Part shown: positions 39,310 to 51,322 of the stretch, piece after piece
How positions within the stretch are numbered: position 1 is the stretch's first letter
How the letters are laid out: the number at the start of each line of letters is the position of its first letter
Assembly: GCA_949752735.1 (NCBI GenBank)
Contig: OX457036.1
Coordinates: 91,982,368-92,046,367, forward strand
DNA: 64,000 nucleotides
Source of the DNA: Lumbricus terrestris
Lineage: Eukaryota > Annelida > Clitellata > Crassiclitellata > Lumbricidae
Direction: 5' to 3'
Position numbers and translations under genes: made by a program
Notes under the pieces: generated by a model
Database searches by the model: none
Seen by the model: only the letters and a program-made list of their open reading frames with translations
What the model was told of the DNA's origin: nothing

Positions 39310-39890
39310 CACACTGCAATGGTAGCATTTTAGGCTGTCATTTTAACGAAGTTGCTCATCATTTCAGTGCTAATAGTCTCAGTGTAAGACTTCAAAAGTC
39401 TCCCATCAATGTTTAAAATTATTGAAATTTCCACCCTGCAATGGAAACATTTCAGTCTGTGTTCTCAACAAAATATCTCTATAATATCTCAAATTATCTA
39501 AATAATTTCATTGCTGAAAAACATGTCTTAAGACTTCAATAAATTTCTCTTACACATTGTTAACAATTTTTGAATTTCCATGTTGTAATTTTAGGAATAT
39601 AAGCTATCATCTAAGTAAGATTGTTCCGTTTTCAATGCTGATAGTCATGGTTTTAAAACTTCAGAGTTTCGCATCTCGATTGTTCGCAATTTTTGGATTC
39701 CCACATTGTAACCGTAGTTTTTTAAGCTCTCATCTTCACAAAATTATTCATGATTTCAGTGCTCAGAGACATGGTTAAGACTTCAATAAATGTCTTCTCC
39801 AATTGTTTAAAATATTTTAAATTTGCAAACTGTAGTAGTGGTGACATTTTAGGCTATCTTAACAAAATTGCTCATTATGGATAAACAGTG
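39310..39890. repeat. ~125-bp degenerate tandem array
   Basis: About four to five decayed units. Each runs CTGCAATGGTAGCATTTTAG..., TCATTTCAGTGCT..., ACTTCAATAA..., TTTTTGAATTTCCA. Divergence is high, so it is an old array. Confidence 0.7.
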
Positions 39891-40059
39891 GATAGCACAG
39901 TAGAAATTTATAATGATATTTCTACAATATTGGGGGGGGGTGTAAAGCATCTCCGTCCCCTACCGCAAACTTTGGATTTGGATGGGATCGTCGCTTTGTC
40001 CCACAAGGCCCAAGTCTCCGCACATGATAATAGGCTCTGCTATTCTGTATAGTTTTACA

Positions 40060-40390
40060 ACATTCGAATATGCATGGCGGAGTTAATAAAAACATTAGAA
40101 AAAGAACGGGTCAAAAGAAACAGGAGAATACCATCAAGAAAAAACGACTGAATTGGATGGGACATGTGCCACGAATGAACAAGGATAGGAGAACCAACGA
40201 TGCAGTGAAATGAATCATCGAGGGGAAACGTGGGGCGGGGTGAAACCAAGAGAGAATTGGAAGGAGACCGTGCGAGAAGATCTACATTGTCTGGAGATGA
40301 CGCAGAGGGATGTTGTAGCGTTGGCGATGGATAGAGGAGAATGAAGCAGCTGCGTTGCCCGATGCGCAGTTTGCATAGGAAGGACTAAAG
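40060..40390 (+). pseudogene. Non-LTR retrotransposon 3' end, decayed
   Basis: Encodes RLNWMGHVPRMNKDRRTNDA, then after stops and frameshifts NWKETVREDLHCLEMTQRDV and ALAMDRGE. This is the typical C-terminus of endonuclease-RT elements. No duplication identified. Confidence 0.6.
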
Positions 40391-40497
40391 GTCTAAGGTC
40401 TTATATATACACGAACTCAATTTGAGTTAACATTTGAACGGCAAAAAGTCAATCACAATTGATGGTTGGTCGTTAAATAGTGATGCCTAACAAATGT

Positions 40498-40946
40498 GTA
40501 ATAGTTGTAATAATAATAATAACAAGAATAATAATAATAATAGTAATAATAATAATAATAATGGTAATAAAAATTAATAATGGTAACAAAGGTAATACTA
40601 CAACTAGGCCCTACTAATAATAATAAGAATAAGAATAAGTATTGTAATAATAATAATGATAATGATAATGGTAATAATAATAGCAACAGTAATAATATTA
40701 ATAATAATAATTATGGTAATAAAAATAATAATGGTTATAAAAGTAATACTACTACTACTAATAATAATAATAAGAATAATAATTGTAATAATAATAATAG
40801 TAATGGTAATAATAATAGGAACAATAATAATATTAATCTTAATAATAATAGTAATAAAAAATAATGAGAATAATAATTCTAATAAAATATTATTACTAAC
40901 ATCGTCATTATTATTATTATCATTATTATTATTTTTGTTGTTATTT

Positions 40947-41008
<62 letters not shown>

Positions 41009-41010
41009 GC
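40498..41010. repeat. (AAT)n compound microsatellite, inverted at the end
   Basis: (AAT)n with GAAT, GGT and AAC variants to ~40890, then (ATT)n from ~40910 to 41006. Two oppositely oriented arrays that could pair. Confidence 0.9.
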
Positions 41011-41371
41011 GCTGACTACAGGTTTATTGCACCTACATGTAGGCCTACTATTAGACGATGGGAAAAATTATGATTCTGATAGTTTTTAAGTAATCAATAT
41101 TTCATTGTTAGCTGTCCAATAAACCTGTCCATGGCTTATGTGGGATAAATCTTGATGCATAGCCTATGTTTGCTTTTAGACGAATCGCAGGACACTCGGC
41201 AGTTAAGGTCTTTTTCTGCTTAGTTGTAAAACACGGAACAGCAGATTTTGCTCAATGAATTATGAAGGCTGTCTAAATCAAACGATTTTACATTCGTTGC
41301 AGTGTCTCATCTTTTATTCCAATATTCGACCGCTCATTTCTTCTTTCTTCCAACAATCGTTGCTTAACTTT
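41011..41371. other. Non-coding stretch
   Basis: No gene recognised; TAGGCCTAC at 41041. Confidence 0.4.
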
Positions 41372-41417
41372 AGTCTCTCTGTCTCTGTCTCTGTCTCTGT
41401 CTCTGTCTCTGTCTCTG

Positions 41418-41450
<33 letters not shown>

Positions 41451-41632
41451 GTGTCTCTGTCTCTGTCTCTGTCTCTGTCTCTGTGTCTCTCTTTGTCTCT
41501 CTGTTTCTGTATCTCTCTGTATCTCTGTTTCTCTGTTTCTGTATCTCTCTGTTTCTGTCTCTCTGTCTCTCTGTTTCTGTCTCTCTCTGTCTCTGTCTCT
41601 GTCTGTCTGTCTCTCTTTCTCTCCCTCTCTTG
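41372..41632. repeat. (GTCTCT)n microsatellite
   Basis: (TCTCTG)n with TTTCTGT variants. Pure pyrimidine/purine strand asymmetry; SVSVSV and DRDRDR frames are artefacts. Confidence 0.97.
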
Positions 41633-41940
41633 ATCTTGATCTTTATCATATTTAGCCAATTTTTCTGTACTACACAACCTGGCTTTTGATGCTGTTCCGT
41701 TTGTTATGCTCTGTCAAATTTTGGCATTTCCTTGAAATTCTCATATGCTACGTCTGTTGTCATTGCATTCTTTTTTCATTCGTTTATTTAGACCTAGGCA
41801 GTAAGTAATCTAGCGATGACGTAGCTTATTAGTTCCTTGCTAGTTTGTCTAAGTTTTAATTACTAATTTATTAGTTAACTCGTTCGTTTACTTTCTTGTT
41901 TACTTGTTCATTCATTCTATCATTCAATTAAAAAAGTTTG

Positions 41941-42285
41941 TCAATCATTCAATGTCTTTCCACACGCCTTCCAAGGTTTCTTCCTTTTTAGCCTGATTCT
42001 CGTGGCTTTTATTACAAGCGCATGATATAATGTGCAGAATGCAGCAAATGGCTCGTCACTGATGATAGCACTGATCCAATTTAGACAGAATAATAAGGCA
42101 GTGATTATCAGGAAATGACACCGCTGCGTGTCCCGACTGCCAACAGTTTCAGCTTTAATTAGCCTACCATCAATCATAATGGCTTCATCACCTTTTACGC
42201 CATTTTTCTTGCTTTTGCTGAAAGCCACAGCGTTTCCATAGAAGCGGAACTCTTTTCTGTTTCTAAGGTGTCCTGTACCATTAGT
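41941..42285 (-). CDS. Uncharacterised open frame, possibly an exon
   Basis: On the minus strand an open segment runs from just after a stop near 42325 to a stop at 41941. It includes RNRKEFRFYGNAVAFSKSKK, a hydrophobic helix-like stretch (FLIITALLFCLNWISAII) and a Lys/Arg-rich end. It is neither repeat-derived nor low complexity. A possible splice acceptor (GGTACAG) lies near 42274. No family recognised. May be chance or a decayed element. Confidence 0.2.
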   Translation of the reverse strand, partial: TNGTGHLRNRKEFRFYGNAVAFSKSKKNGVKGDEAIMIDGRLIKAETVGSRDTQRCHFLIITALLFCLNWISAIISDEPFAAFCTLYHALVIKATRIRLKRKKPWKACGKTLND

Positions 42286-42650
42286 AGTGGAAAAGCCGGG
42301 TTTCGTAGTACAGAAACTAATTGAATAGGGTCAAGTCTTTCACAATGTCATAATTATATAGAGATCACGAAGTTCATTGTTAATTAGGGTTCATATAATT
42401 AATTAGATAAAAAAACATAAACTCCTTCATATACGGAAATCTTTAGGATCACATCGAAAGATGCTAGGCCTATGTTATGTCATTTCTGCACTTATATCCA
42501 AGTTCCAAGAAAAGGAAAAAAATATTAAACTAGCGTGGTATTTTTAGAACGAGAAGTCCTTAGTGATTGCTGTTGAAAGTATTCGCACATTGCAGCCAAT
42601 ATCAACTCCACTATCACCAATATTGCCATCGCCCCCAACTATATTGCGAT
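42229..42650. other. Non-coding stretch
   Basis: Apart from the uncertain minus-strand frame above, nothing recognised. Confidence 0.3.
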
Positions 42651-42654
42651 CACT

Positions 42655-43030
42655 ACTACCACCATCATCACCAGCACGGTTCTCGTTGCTGCCATTATAT
42701 TCTCCACCACCACTACCACCACCGGTCCACCACCACCACTACCACCACCACCACCACCACCACCACCACCACCACCACCACCACCACCACCACCACTACC
42801 ACCACCACCACCACCACCACCACCACCACCACCACCACTTCACCAAAACCACCATTTCGAGAACTTAGACGCCATCTTATTCACCGCTTCGGCTATCACC
42901 ATCTTCACCACTGCAACCTCCTCCTTAACCATTTCACCACCATCACCCCACCACCCACCACCACCCCAACAACCACCACCACCACAACCACCACCACCCC
43001 CACAATCACCACCACCACCACCACCATAAT
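42655..43030. repeat. (CAC)n microsatellite
   Basis: (ACC)n over about 180 bp, then an interrupted CAC-rich stretch to 43025. Confidence 0.95.
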
Positions 43031-43076
43031 TATAATTAATAGAACTGGGTCCATTCGCAGGCTGCCGTATAGATAG

Positions 43077-43618
43077 CTCTATGGATTAAACTTCTTCCGA
43101 TAACTTGCTTTATGGACTTCTCGTTTTCTAACAAACAAAAATATTATTTGGCATGACTTTGTCATATTGTTTGAGCGCTAAAATCAAACTTGAAACGTCA
43201 ATTTGATATCTCAAACGTCTTCGTCTATTCTGTAACTGCCCAGTCTTTTGACCCGGACATAATATCACTGGAACAATATCTTCTGGATGTCGTGCAAAAA
43301 ATTATCCCTACAATAAACGTAGACCAAGCCGGACACATCTCAACCCAGTGAACTTATACTAGACCGCACCACACCGGCCACGTCCAGGCATGTTTACTAG
43401 AGTCATTATTTTTTTCCTGTTGGTACCCAACTGTTTACGACAGCCAAGGGAGATCTGCTCGCTCCTCAATTCCACAGAATGCACAAGTCGCTCCCATTGG
43501 AGCAGTCTTTCTTTGAACAATCGTTCCTCGCTATCTCTTTTAATTTCACCCAAAGAACATTCTCCTCGTTTACTAAGAAAACACCCCTTTAGATCTCTAA
43601 GACAGTTATGCACTGCGC
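43077..43618. other. Non-coding stretch
   Basis: No gene recognised. The minus frame running out of the CCA array (ending near 43359) has ordinary composition but no known domain. Confidence 0.35.
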
Positions 43619-43875
43619 TCTCTGGTGTTTCCACAAAAGTGATCCACCACCACCACCACCACCACCACCACCACACCACCACCACCACCACTACCACCAC
43701 TGGTGTTTCCACAAAAGTGATCATCCACCACCACCACCACCACCACCACCACCACCACACCACCACCACCACCACCACTACCACCACTGGTGTTTCCACA
43801 AAAGTGATCATCCACCACCACCACCACCACCACCACCACCACCACCACCACCACCACCACCACCACCACCACCAA
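43619..43875. repeat. Triplicated spacer plus (CCA)n blocks
   Basis: Three copies of TGGTGTTTCCACAAAAGTGA (43622, 43700, 43789), each followed by a (CCA)n run. The last run is longest (about 23 units). Confidence 0.95.
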
Positions 43876-44274
43876 AGAGCAATAACACTACTAAACAAAC
43901 GTGCAATAGCTCTGTCTTTTCTCTTTCATCCAGGTCTCGTTAAAACGGTCGAATAAATTTTCTCTGTAGTTTTCTTTCTTCTTGATTGCCGACATTTTCA
44001 TAACCCTGCTGTGACCTGGAGTTCATTAGTTCATTACGGTCGGTGTGGGTCACCATGGTGACGCATTTCAGACGATGCTTATTGCTTTCTTGGACGAAGA
44101 ATTGTTGCGTCAGTTCCACGGAAAATCCACAAAGTGGACAGGCTAAGTACTAAGTAGGCTATACGCGCTGCTGCTATTGCTCGAAGTAAAACCGTCTTAA
44201 AAAACATCCTGTTCCTCACGCCGATCATTTTGCGGTGTGTAATTAGCGGACAATAACCCTCCGACTACCAAGGA
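43876..44274. other. Non-coding stretch
   Basis: No gene recognised. Confidence 0.35.
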
Positions 44275-44370
44275 GTGGTGGTGGTTGTGGTGGTGGTGGT
44301 GGTGGTGGGGTGGTGGTGGTGATGGTGGTGGTGGTGGTGGTGGTGGTGATGGTGATGGTGGCGGTATCCA
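44275..44370. repeat. (GGT)n microsatellite
   Basis: (GGT)n with GAT variants, opposite orientation to the (CCA)n block 400 bp upstream. Confidence 0.97.
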
Positions 44371-44625
44371 CCACCCAAGTTTTTTTTCTCATCACAAGCT
44401 TGTCTCATGTGGAATAAAATCATGTATTTTAAAGTAGGCTACGGGTAGCTGTAGGTTTCACTTTTCTAACATTTTGAGGCAGAAGTTATGATGGTATCCC
44501 AAGCGTTACAAAAGTTATACCCAAAATGAGAGGGGAGGGTAGGGATGGGGAAAGATAGGAGGGGAGGAGGTGGAGAGGGTAGGGTAGGGATGGAGAAAGA
44601 GAGGAGGTGGAGAGGGTAGGGTAGG

Positions 44626-46184
44626 CATAGGCGTAGGGGACATTTCAGCAGTGGGGGGGCAAAAATTTTACTTTTGCCCGAAAAATTAAACCCGGAATAA
44701 TTGACGTCGTGCACACATAGATATATACCTCTGTAAAAAATAGCCATCTCTGTTCTTGCACCCACACCCGGGGACAAGGGGCAAATACCCCGGGGCCCGG
44801 CCAAATTATAGGGACCAGGCTGGGTAATTTTAGGCATAATTATAGGCCTATGCAAATTTATTATGTAGCCTATGTATATATATTCCTGACGCTTAACCAG
44901 TTCAAACTTCACACGATTAAATTCATAATTGTAGATTGTTTTTCATTGTATCTAATCATCGACAAAGCGCTTCAGAAGGATGAACCGTTCAGAGGCAGGT
45001 TTTAAGATGAGAGAATGAAGAAGAGAGACTGCCACAGAAAGTGTATAGAGCGAACGCAAGCTGAAAGCTCAGTACAAAGAGAAGAATCAATTGTGGCAAA
45101 TGATCGAGACTGGGCCATGGCAGTTCTACGAGGAGGAAGCAAGGGTCAAGTCTGTTGGATGAACGAAGTGGACGGTTGGAGGAAGTTGAGTGAGGCCTTA
45201 TCATAACGTCGGTCAGATATTTGAGGCAAAATCCTCTGAGCCTTGAAGATCAGAGTGAGGAATTTAGATTGTATGTGAGCACGGAGAGGAAGCCAATGGG
45301 TGGAGACAGCTGTACAGAACGGCGAAAGACCCTGAGACACCCTAAATGAAAATAAGAGAAACGTGTGCTTTTGGAAATGTGCTCAGTTCAGGTATTATCC
45401 TACCCGTAATGTAAGTGAGCTATCAAGTGCAACATCCTGAACTCGTACACTTGACAACAAGGAATTTTTTTAAATTTTTCAGAGGGGCGGACCAAGATCT
45501 GCACGTTCAATGTTGATGATCGCAAGATTATTGTGTCTATTTTGCCTCATGACCAGTAGACATTTCGATGTCATTCAGGCAGTGAATTCCGTGTTCTGTT
45601 GCACCAGTCTGTGAATTTCCCCAAATGCCACGAATAGTCTCAATTTTCAGTCAAATTTCCGCTCTTGAATTTGCTGCAGCTCTAGTCATTATTTATCGTT
45701 AATTCAGAACTTTTTCGGGAATTTCTGCCATCCATAGTTGTTGTTTCGAGTTATATTAGCATCTATAGTCTATCCACTCAAGTAAAAATCTGTCCACGGT
45801 TCACCTCTAAGTCTCAAAGTTATAGAAATTTTCGCCTCTGCAAATGTTCCTGAGCAGATAGATGCTAATATCTAACTCGATTCGGGCAAGATTTTCGGGC
45901 AAATTTCGGCTCTTGAATTTGTTTCGATTCTGACTATTATTTACAAAATGCTACCGTGAATTCAGAATTTTCGGGAATTTCTGCTAACCATGGTTGTTGT
46001 GAGCTAATATCTAACTCGATTCGGGCAAGATGAAACTGGGAGATAATGTGGTGTACTAATGAACGTTGAACTTCAAGAAGTTTGGTTAATATTTTTCCGG
46101 GTCTACTTGCCCGAAAAAACAGACTTGCCCGAAATTTGGGGGGGGCATTTGCCCCCCTCTGGACCCCCGTCTCCTACGCCTATG
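44626..46184. mobile_element. hAT-type element (CATAGGCG family), 1.56 kb
   Basis: Ends CATAGGCGTAGG and CCTACGCCTATG are a perfect 12-bp inverted pair. 8-bp duplication AGGGTAGG (44618-44625, 46185-46192). The site is a GAGGGTAGGGATGGGG-type array, so the duplication alone is weaker evidence here. Subterminal CTTTTGCCCGAAAAATTAAA is mirrored by ACTTGCCCGAAAAAAC near the right end. Interior has duplicated text (GCTAATATCTAACTCGATTC twice, ~45869 and ~46003) and an RT fragment. No transposase. Confidence 0.85.
44989..45340 (-). pseudogene. CR1/L2-type RT fragment
   Basis: Minus strand STHWLPLRAHIQSKFLTLIF then KAQRILPQISDR is the well-known segment after the RT palm in CR1/L2-like elements (LHWLPV-R..KILTL-FKAL). 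A frameshifted remainder follows. Lies inside the hAT element above. Confidence 0.6.
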
Positions 46185-46192
46185 AGGGTAGG

Positions 46193-46584
46193 GATGGGGA
46201 AAGAGAAGAGGGGAGAACGAAGCGGAAGATAAATGGGTAAAAGAGTAGAAAGAAGAAGAAGACGATTTAGGATGAGAAGCTGGATGATTTATCTGACGCC
46301 GTAACTTATTTATTTAGCATTCTTATAGCGCCATGTTACCAGGGAGCCATCGCCAAAGACGTTAAACAGATCGGTTAAGCCGCAGTAAACAAAATTAATG
46401 GATCTGAAGTTTTGTCTGGAAAACTCAACGGAGTCGTCTGAGTGGATCAACCTTCGTCGGAGGTTGATCCACATTCCACAGCGACTGAAAAAGTGCGATC
46501 GAGATTATTCGTTTCACATGTAGGCCTAGAGAATGTTACCCTATTATCATATTCGCACATTGCAAGAAGGGTAATCTCGATGTA
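46193..46584. other. Non-coding stretch
   Basis: Purine-rich array remnant, then unique DNA. TAGGCCTAGA at 46522. No gene. Confidence 0.4.
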
Positions 46585-46880
46585 CGAGCAGTAGTAGTAG
46601 CATTAGTAGTAGTAGCATTAGTAGCAGAAGCATTAGTAGCAGTAGAAGTATTAGTAGCAGAGGTAATAATTATTAGCAGTGGTAATAATAATAGTAGAAG
46701 TAATAGTAGTAGTATTAGTAGGCCTGACAGTAATAACAATGATAATAATAACAATAATGATGATAATAATAATAGTCGTAGTAGTGATAGTGATAGTAGT
46801 TGTAGGTGTAGTAGTAGTAGCGATAGTAGTAGTAGTAGTAGCAGTAGTAGTAGTATTAGTAGTATATATATTAGTAGGCC

Positions 46881-46954
<74 letters not shown>

Positions 46955-46985
46955 AGTAGCAGTAGTAGTAGTAGTATAGTAGCCT
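46585..46985. repeat. (AGT)n microsatellite with TAGGCCTA interruptions
   Basis: (GTA)n with AAT and GATA variants. Interrupted by TAGGCCTG (~46721) and TAGGCCTA (46875-46882). TAGCCTA (46979-46985) ends it. Removing GGCCTA at 46877-46882 restores the repeat phase. Confidence 0.95.
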
Positions 46986-47744
46986 AATGCTGTGGCATTT
47001 AGGAGCACATTCGCCAACAAGGATAGAAAAGATGAGTAAAAAAATAATAACAATAATAAATAAAAACAATGACAATAATCTTGCGTTTCTAAGCGATTAC
47101 CTTCTTGTCATTCCAGAAATGCATGTTCGCTTGTTTAGAGCAGTTACCACAAACTCTGAATTTCATTCTTCGTCTTCAAACAAAAAAAATAGCTGCTACG
47201 CACAAGATTTCGTCGAAGTACTTCAAGGCTCTTAATGAAAAATAATTTTTCGCACAGACCATTAAAGCGGACTTCAACCTTAAAAGTTTTTTTATTCGAC
47301 TGTTGTTTTCGTGAAGAAATCGCATCAACTTCGCTCAGCATCGACACGAACCTGAACTGAGTGTATGGAGAAGCTAATCGAATGTCATATAATCAAAAAT
47401 CAAGGTTGTTTTGCAGCTGCTTCAGACGACCTGTTGCACGCTAAGACTTCTCGCGTGCAACCGTCTTCTTCTTGGAGACGTCCAGCTGTGACATCACCTG
47501 ACACTTTCACGTCGCAGTTCAAAACCGTTGCTTTTCGATGAATTTTTGCAGCCACGAATTATCTCAGTAACGTTGTGCTGTAATCGGAGTTCATCACGTG
47601 GTGTGTCCAACCTTCCTTCTATCGCGTGTTGTGGAGCTATATCAATTTTTTGAGTAGTACATAAACATGATTCCTCATGATTTTAAAAATTATTGGGGAT
47701 GAAATTTTCTAGAATGAAAATTCTTGCTATTAGGTAGCATTACT
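46986..47744. other. Non-coding stretch
   Basis: No gene recognised. Confidence 0.35.
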
Positions 47745-47877
47745 GTTACTACTACTACTACTACTACTGCTACTGCTACTGCTACTGCTACTGCTACTGC
47801 TACTGCTACTGCTACTGCTACTGCTACTGCTACTGCTACTGCTACTGCTGCTGCTGCTGCTGCCGCTGCCGCTGCCG

Positions 47878-47938
<61 letters not shown>

Positions 47939-47960
47939 AACTGCCGATACTAGGCTACAA
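47745..47960. repeat. (CTA)n/(CTG)n microsatellite
   Basis: (ACT)n, (GCTACT)n, (GCT/GCC)n, (ACT)n in order. TAGGCTA at 47951-47957 interrupts the tail. Confidence 0.97.
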
Positions 47961-48764
47961 CTACTTTTATCATTATCATTGCTATTATTATTATTACTAT
48001 TATTATTCTCATCATCATCACCATCTTCACCGACACAATCATTATCATTATCATACGTTCTATTATTATTTCTGTCACTAGAGACCTATTCATTTTGCGT
48101 CATTCTCATTTGTGTCCGTGCATTGTTTACGATAGTTTGCTTGCTGCATTCTCCAGAGAGACGTCTACGGTATTCCCTAATAATTGAGCATTTGTCGATA
48201 GACTCTGAGACGTTATATATAGCGTATACTCGGTGACGGTGTATTGCATTTGTCAGGTTTCGTAATGAATCCATCACAAGATCCAACCATTTCATGAATT
48301 GTGTGCCATAAATATCGCCCTAAAGACGACGAGTTTGAACGAGTCTGAGACAGAGCGGTGTGTTATTTTTAACCCACTTTATAATAACATATCCTTAATA
48401 GTCTGATCAAGATATCTAATCTTATTATCGCTTGGCTTTGGGGCACCAGCGGTTGCCTCCTTGTGCGTATGAAGTTACAGGTACGATTTATATACTGATC
48501 GATGTATTGCAGGCTGTCTGTTCAGTTGGTTGGCTATATAGTTAAGATTTATGTGTTCTGTAATCTGAGTTCCTGTAAATTGTTTCAACTGCATAATTGT
48601 ACACTGTAACCGGTTGCGGTCTGTAAACCGGATTGTTGATTAAAAAATATTATTATTATTATTATTTTTATTATTTTATTATTTTTATAAGGTTATTATC
48701 CACTTAAATAAAACAAAACAATTGCTTGCAGTAACAATTGCTTTTCTAACTTTATTCTCTTTGT
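47961..48764. other. Non-coding stretch
   Basis: No gene recognised. (ATT)n at 48645-48690. Confidence 0.35.
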
Positions 48765-48878
48765 TACTTTAGTCCCTTTTTATTCACTGTAATATTGTTG
48801 GGTTGGTGTCAGAAAGAGCATCCGGCCAGGCCATAAAACCCCCAAGCCCTCCCCCCATAATGAATTCCTGGCTACGCC
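48765..48878. mobile_element. Right end of a CAGTGGCG-family element
   Basis: Ends AATTCCTGGCTACGCCACTG as in 3767-3928 and is collinear with 17500-17614. No left end or matching 8-bp flank found. Confidence 0.6.
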
Positions 48879-48892
48879 ACTGCCATAAACAT

Positions 48893-49053
48893 ACGGTAAA
48901 ATAAGCGTTTTACGGATGACTTTAGTTAATTAACTGTGGTAAGAGGATAGAGAAGACTGCTTGTATGTAGGACTACACATGGGTTCCACAAAATGTGGTC
49001 GTATACGAGGTGCAACATGAGGGTCGAAAACACGATTTCTTGGATATACGTGA
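48893..49053 (+). repeat. Unclassified dispersed repeat, copy 2
   Basis: ACGGTAAAATAAGCGTTTTA .. GGGTTCCACAAAATGTGG .. GATATACGTGAT. Collinear with 11897-12042. Confidence 0.6.
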
Positions 49054-49815
49054 TGTATGTATGTGTCCATACCACGCCGTCCGGCATTGTGCAATTAGGC
49101 TTCATCATCTCATGAGTCCCAACGGTTTTCGCTGAACAATCTCCTTCGTTCTGCTGTGCTTCGGCCGCATCACCTCGTTAAGAGTATTCTCTCTCTGTGT
49201 GCCGGGGGATTTTCTACGGACGCGAACACGGATTTGTTTGGCGCCCGATGTTTCGCCGAAATTAATCAAATGTGGTTCGTATACGGGAAGAATGCGATGC
49301 ATTAGAGTCCGTTGTATGCTCGTCAGTGTGTCGAATAGGCAACGAGTCATTTCGATATTTATCAGGATTCCTGTCTTTCTTTTTTATGACATTTCTCTAC
49401 CAATCGAAGAAATGAGTCCAGCCAACCAAACACTTCGCAGTTAATCCGTTAGTCCGTTAGTCCCCTCTGTCCCCTCTGTGACTAAGCAACATTAATTATT
49501 GGTAATGGTTCGTGTTTAGTCTGGTAATGGTGCTTAGTCATAGTACTGGGACTAAAGGAATAACTGTGACACATTTCTACAAAGTAGGCTACCGCAGTAT
49601 GTCTGTTCATTCATTGGTTGTTTACAGTTCTTAGTACATTAGTACACAACTCATAACATTAATAGCATAACAATGTGAATTTTTTAAATTAAAATTGCTT
49701 TATTTGATTAGCCACTTGTGCGGATCACGTTGCTTACCCGTAATCGTAGGCTATGGTGCAAATTTTTGAATTGAAACTCAATAGCTACATGTAATCGCAG
49801 AGCACGAGTGTACAT
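49054..49815. other. Non-coding stretch
   Basis: No gene recognised. Confidence 0.35.
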
Positions 49816-49823
49816 GTATTCAC

Positions 49824-50847
49824 TAGGGTTGCCAACCGTCCAGATTTTTTCTGGATCGTCCAGAAATAGCATCCCGTGTACAGAAAACATAGGAAGGTCA
49901 TTCTGGACAATGTAATGTCCAGAAATAATATGAGTACGGAAAAAATAAAAAGTTGCACCATTCAACAAAGACAATAACTTTCCTGAAATAAAATAATCTA
50001 TATTAATAAAATTTGGTAAGAGTCTGAGATTTACAAAATGTTTCAAGAAAGATGCACCCAATGTCTATAGACACGAGTAGGCCTATTAACCTACTTGAAT
50101 CAGCTGGTTCAATTTTGAAGAAAATGTTTCAGAAAAAATCAAAATAGTGAGTCGTGATGATATTTTTTGCGTTCAACAGTTTCATAGAACCCGGAACTCA
50201 TTCATTGGCACACGTGGAATTACAGTTTTGGGAAATGACTTATACAAGGAACAAGGAACATTGCTTCTTAAGACAAGTTCTTCCAAAACTGAAGACAAAG
50301 CCAAAAGTCGATAAATGTTGGGTAGAATTTCTTTTTAAATGTGATGCTCCAAATTTCTAGAAACTGGTTGGGCAATTCCGATCAGTAATGCACATGTCGA
50401 AGGTATTTTCTCAATGATAAAAAATCTGTGGACTGATGAATGAAACCGGATGAGGCCTGAACTGGTAAAAGTGAACTGTGCGTGAAAGTCAATGCATGTC
50501 GATCAATCTTGCAAATTACAATGGAGATTTCATACATAATGTTTCGGAGCAGAAATTTCTGCTCAATGCATTGCAAGCAAAGTGAACAGAAATACAGATT
50601 TGAAAGAAAATAGGAGACCTTAATGTACTTCATGTTTGATAATTGATATTAGAATCTTGTTATAGGCCTACTAGTCCATGAAATAATATTCCTCCTGTAC
50701 TTTCTGTGCGCATTTCATTATAACTTTCATGGTATCCATACAAGGATACAGATCATGTACGGTACATTTTCACAGTAGGCCTAAATATTCTAAATGTAAC
50801 ATATTTTTCAGGATAGACCTACCTACAAGGATGATAATTTAATGAGT

Positions 50848-50893
<46 letters not shown>

Positions 50894-50993
50894 TGCTCTG
50901 CCAAAGTGGCCGGATCCTAATCGCTACAATTTCCACAAATTGTGGGGCTCGCACTACGTCCAGAAATTTCATAATCGAAAGTTGGCAACCCTA
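49824..50993 (+). mobile_element. hAT transposon fossil with transposase remains
   Basis: 1170 bp. TAGGGTTGCCAAC and GTTGGCAACCCTA are a perfect 13-bp inverted pair. Perfect 8-bp duplication GTATTCAC (49816-49823, 50994-51001). The interior carries the C-terminal end of a hAT transposase and an (AT)n run. It is the only element here that directly ties 8-bp duplications to a hAT protein. Confidence 0.9.
50160..50610 (+). pseudogene. hAT transposase C-terminus, decayed
   Basis: Open part to 50360 (RNKEHCFLRQVLPKLKTKPK). Then, after a stop and a frameshift, PISNAHVEGIFSMIKNLWTD and NRMRPELVKVNCA (stop between them). The SNA-VE-FS-MKN-WTD-NRM-PELVK pattern is the hAT C-terminal dimerisation region. 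Several stops, no N-terminal BED finger seen. Inactive. Confidence 0.75.
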
Positions 50994-51001
50994 GTATTCA
51001 C

Positions 51002-51320
51002 GAGAACTGTCTCAAGCCATAGGAGTTGTAGAGAGAGGGTTAAAATGAAGATCATGGTCCTACTGCTGGAGAGAGCAGCGAAAGAAGTCCGGTGATAAGA
51101 AAATGGCGGCTCTACACTGCAGGGCAATCCAAGGCAAATGCCTCTAAAAAACTATGGTCAATGCCCTGCCATGAAGGTTGCCAGAATTTATGTCCTGTCC
51201 ATAATTTAATTCTCAGTCTCCATAGAGACCATAAAAAAGAAGTTCGGTTGCCATAGTTACCAGGAACTGAGTAGAGAGCTGCTAAAGTGATTTTCGTTTA
51301 AGTACAAAGTGCATTCTTTT
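51002..51320. other. Non-coding stretch
   Basis: No gene recognised. Confidence 0.35.
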
Positions 51321-51322
51321 TA

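Noticed and set aside
39168..39970. Another CATAGGCG hAT element starting at 39168
   Set aside because: The left end and G-rich subterminus are present, but I found no inverse right end and no 8-bp duplication (left flank TAATACGG).
43390..43956. Histidine-rich protein (HHHH) or tryptophan/valine-rich protein on the other strand
   Set aside because: (CCA)n microsatellite translation; no conserved domain around it.
46536..47075. Leu-rich 179-codon frame that resembles a membrane protein
   Set aside because: Translation of the (AGT)n array.
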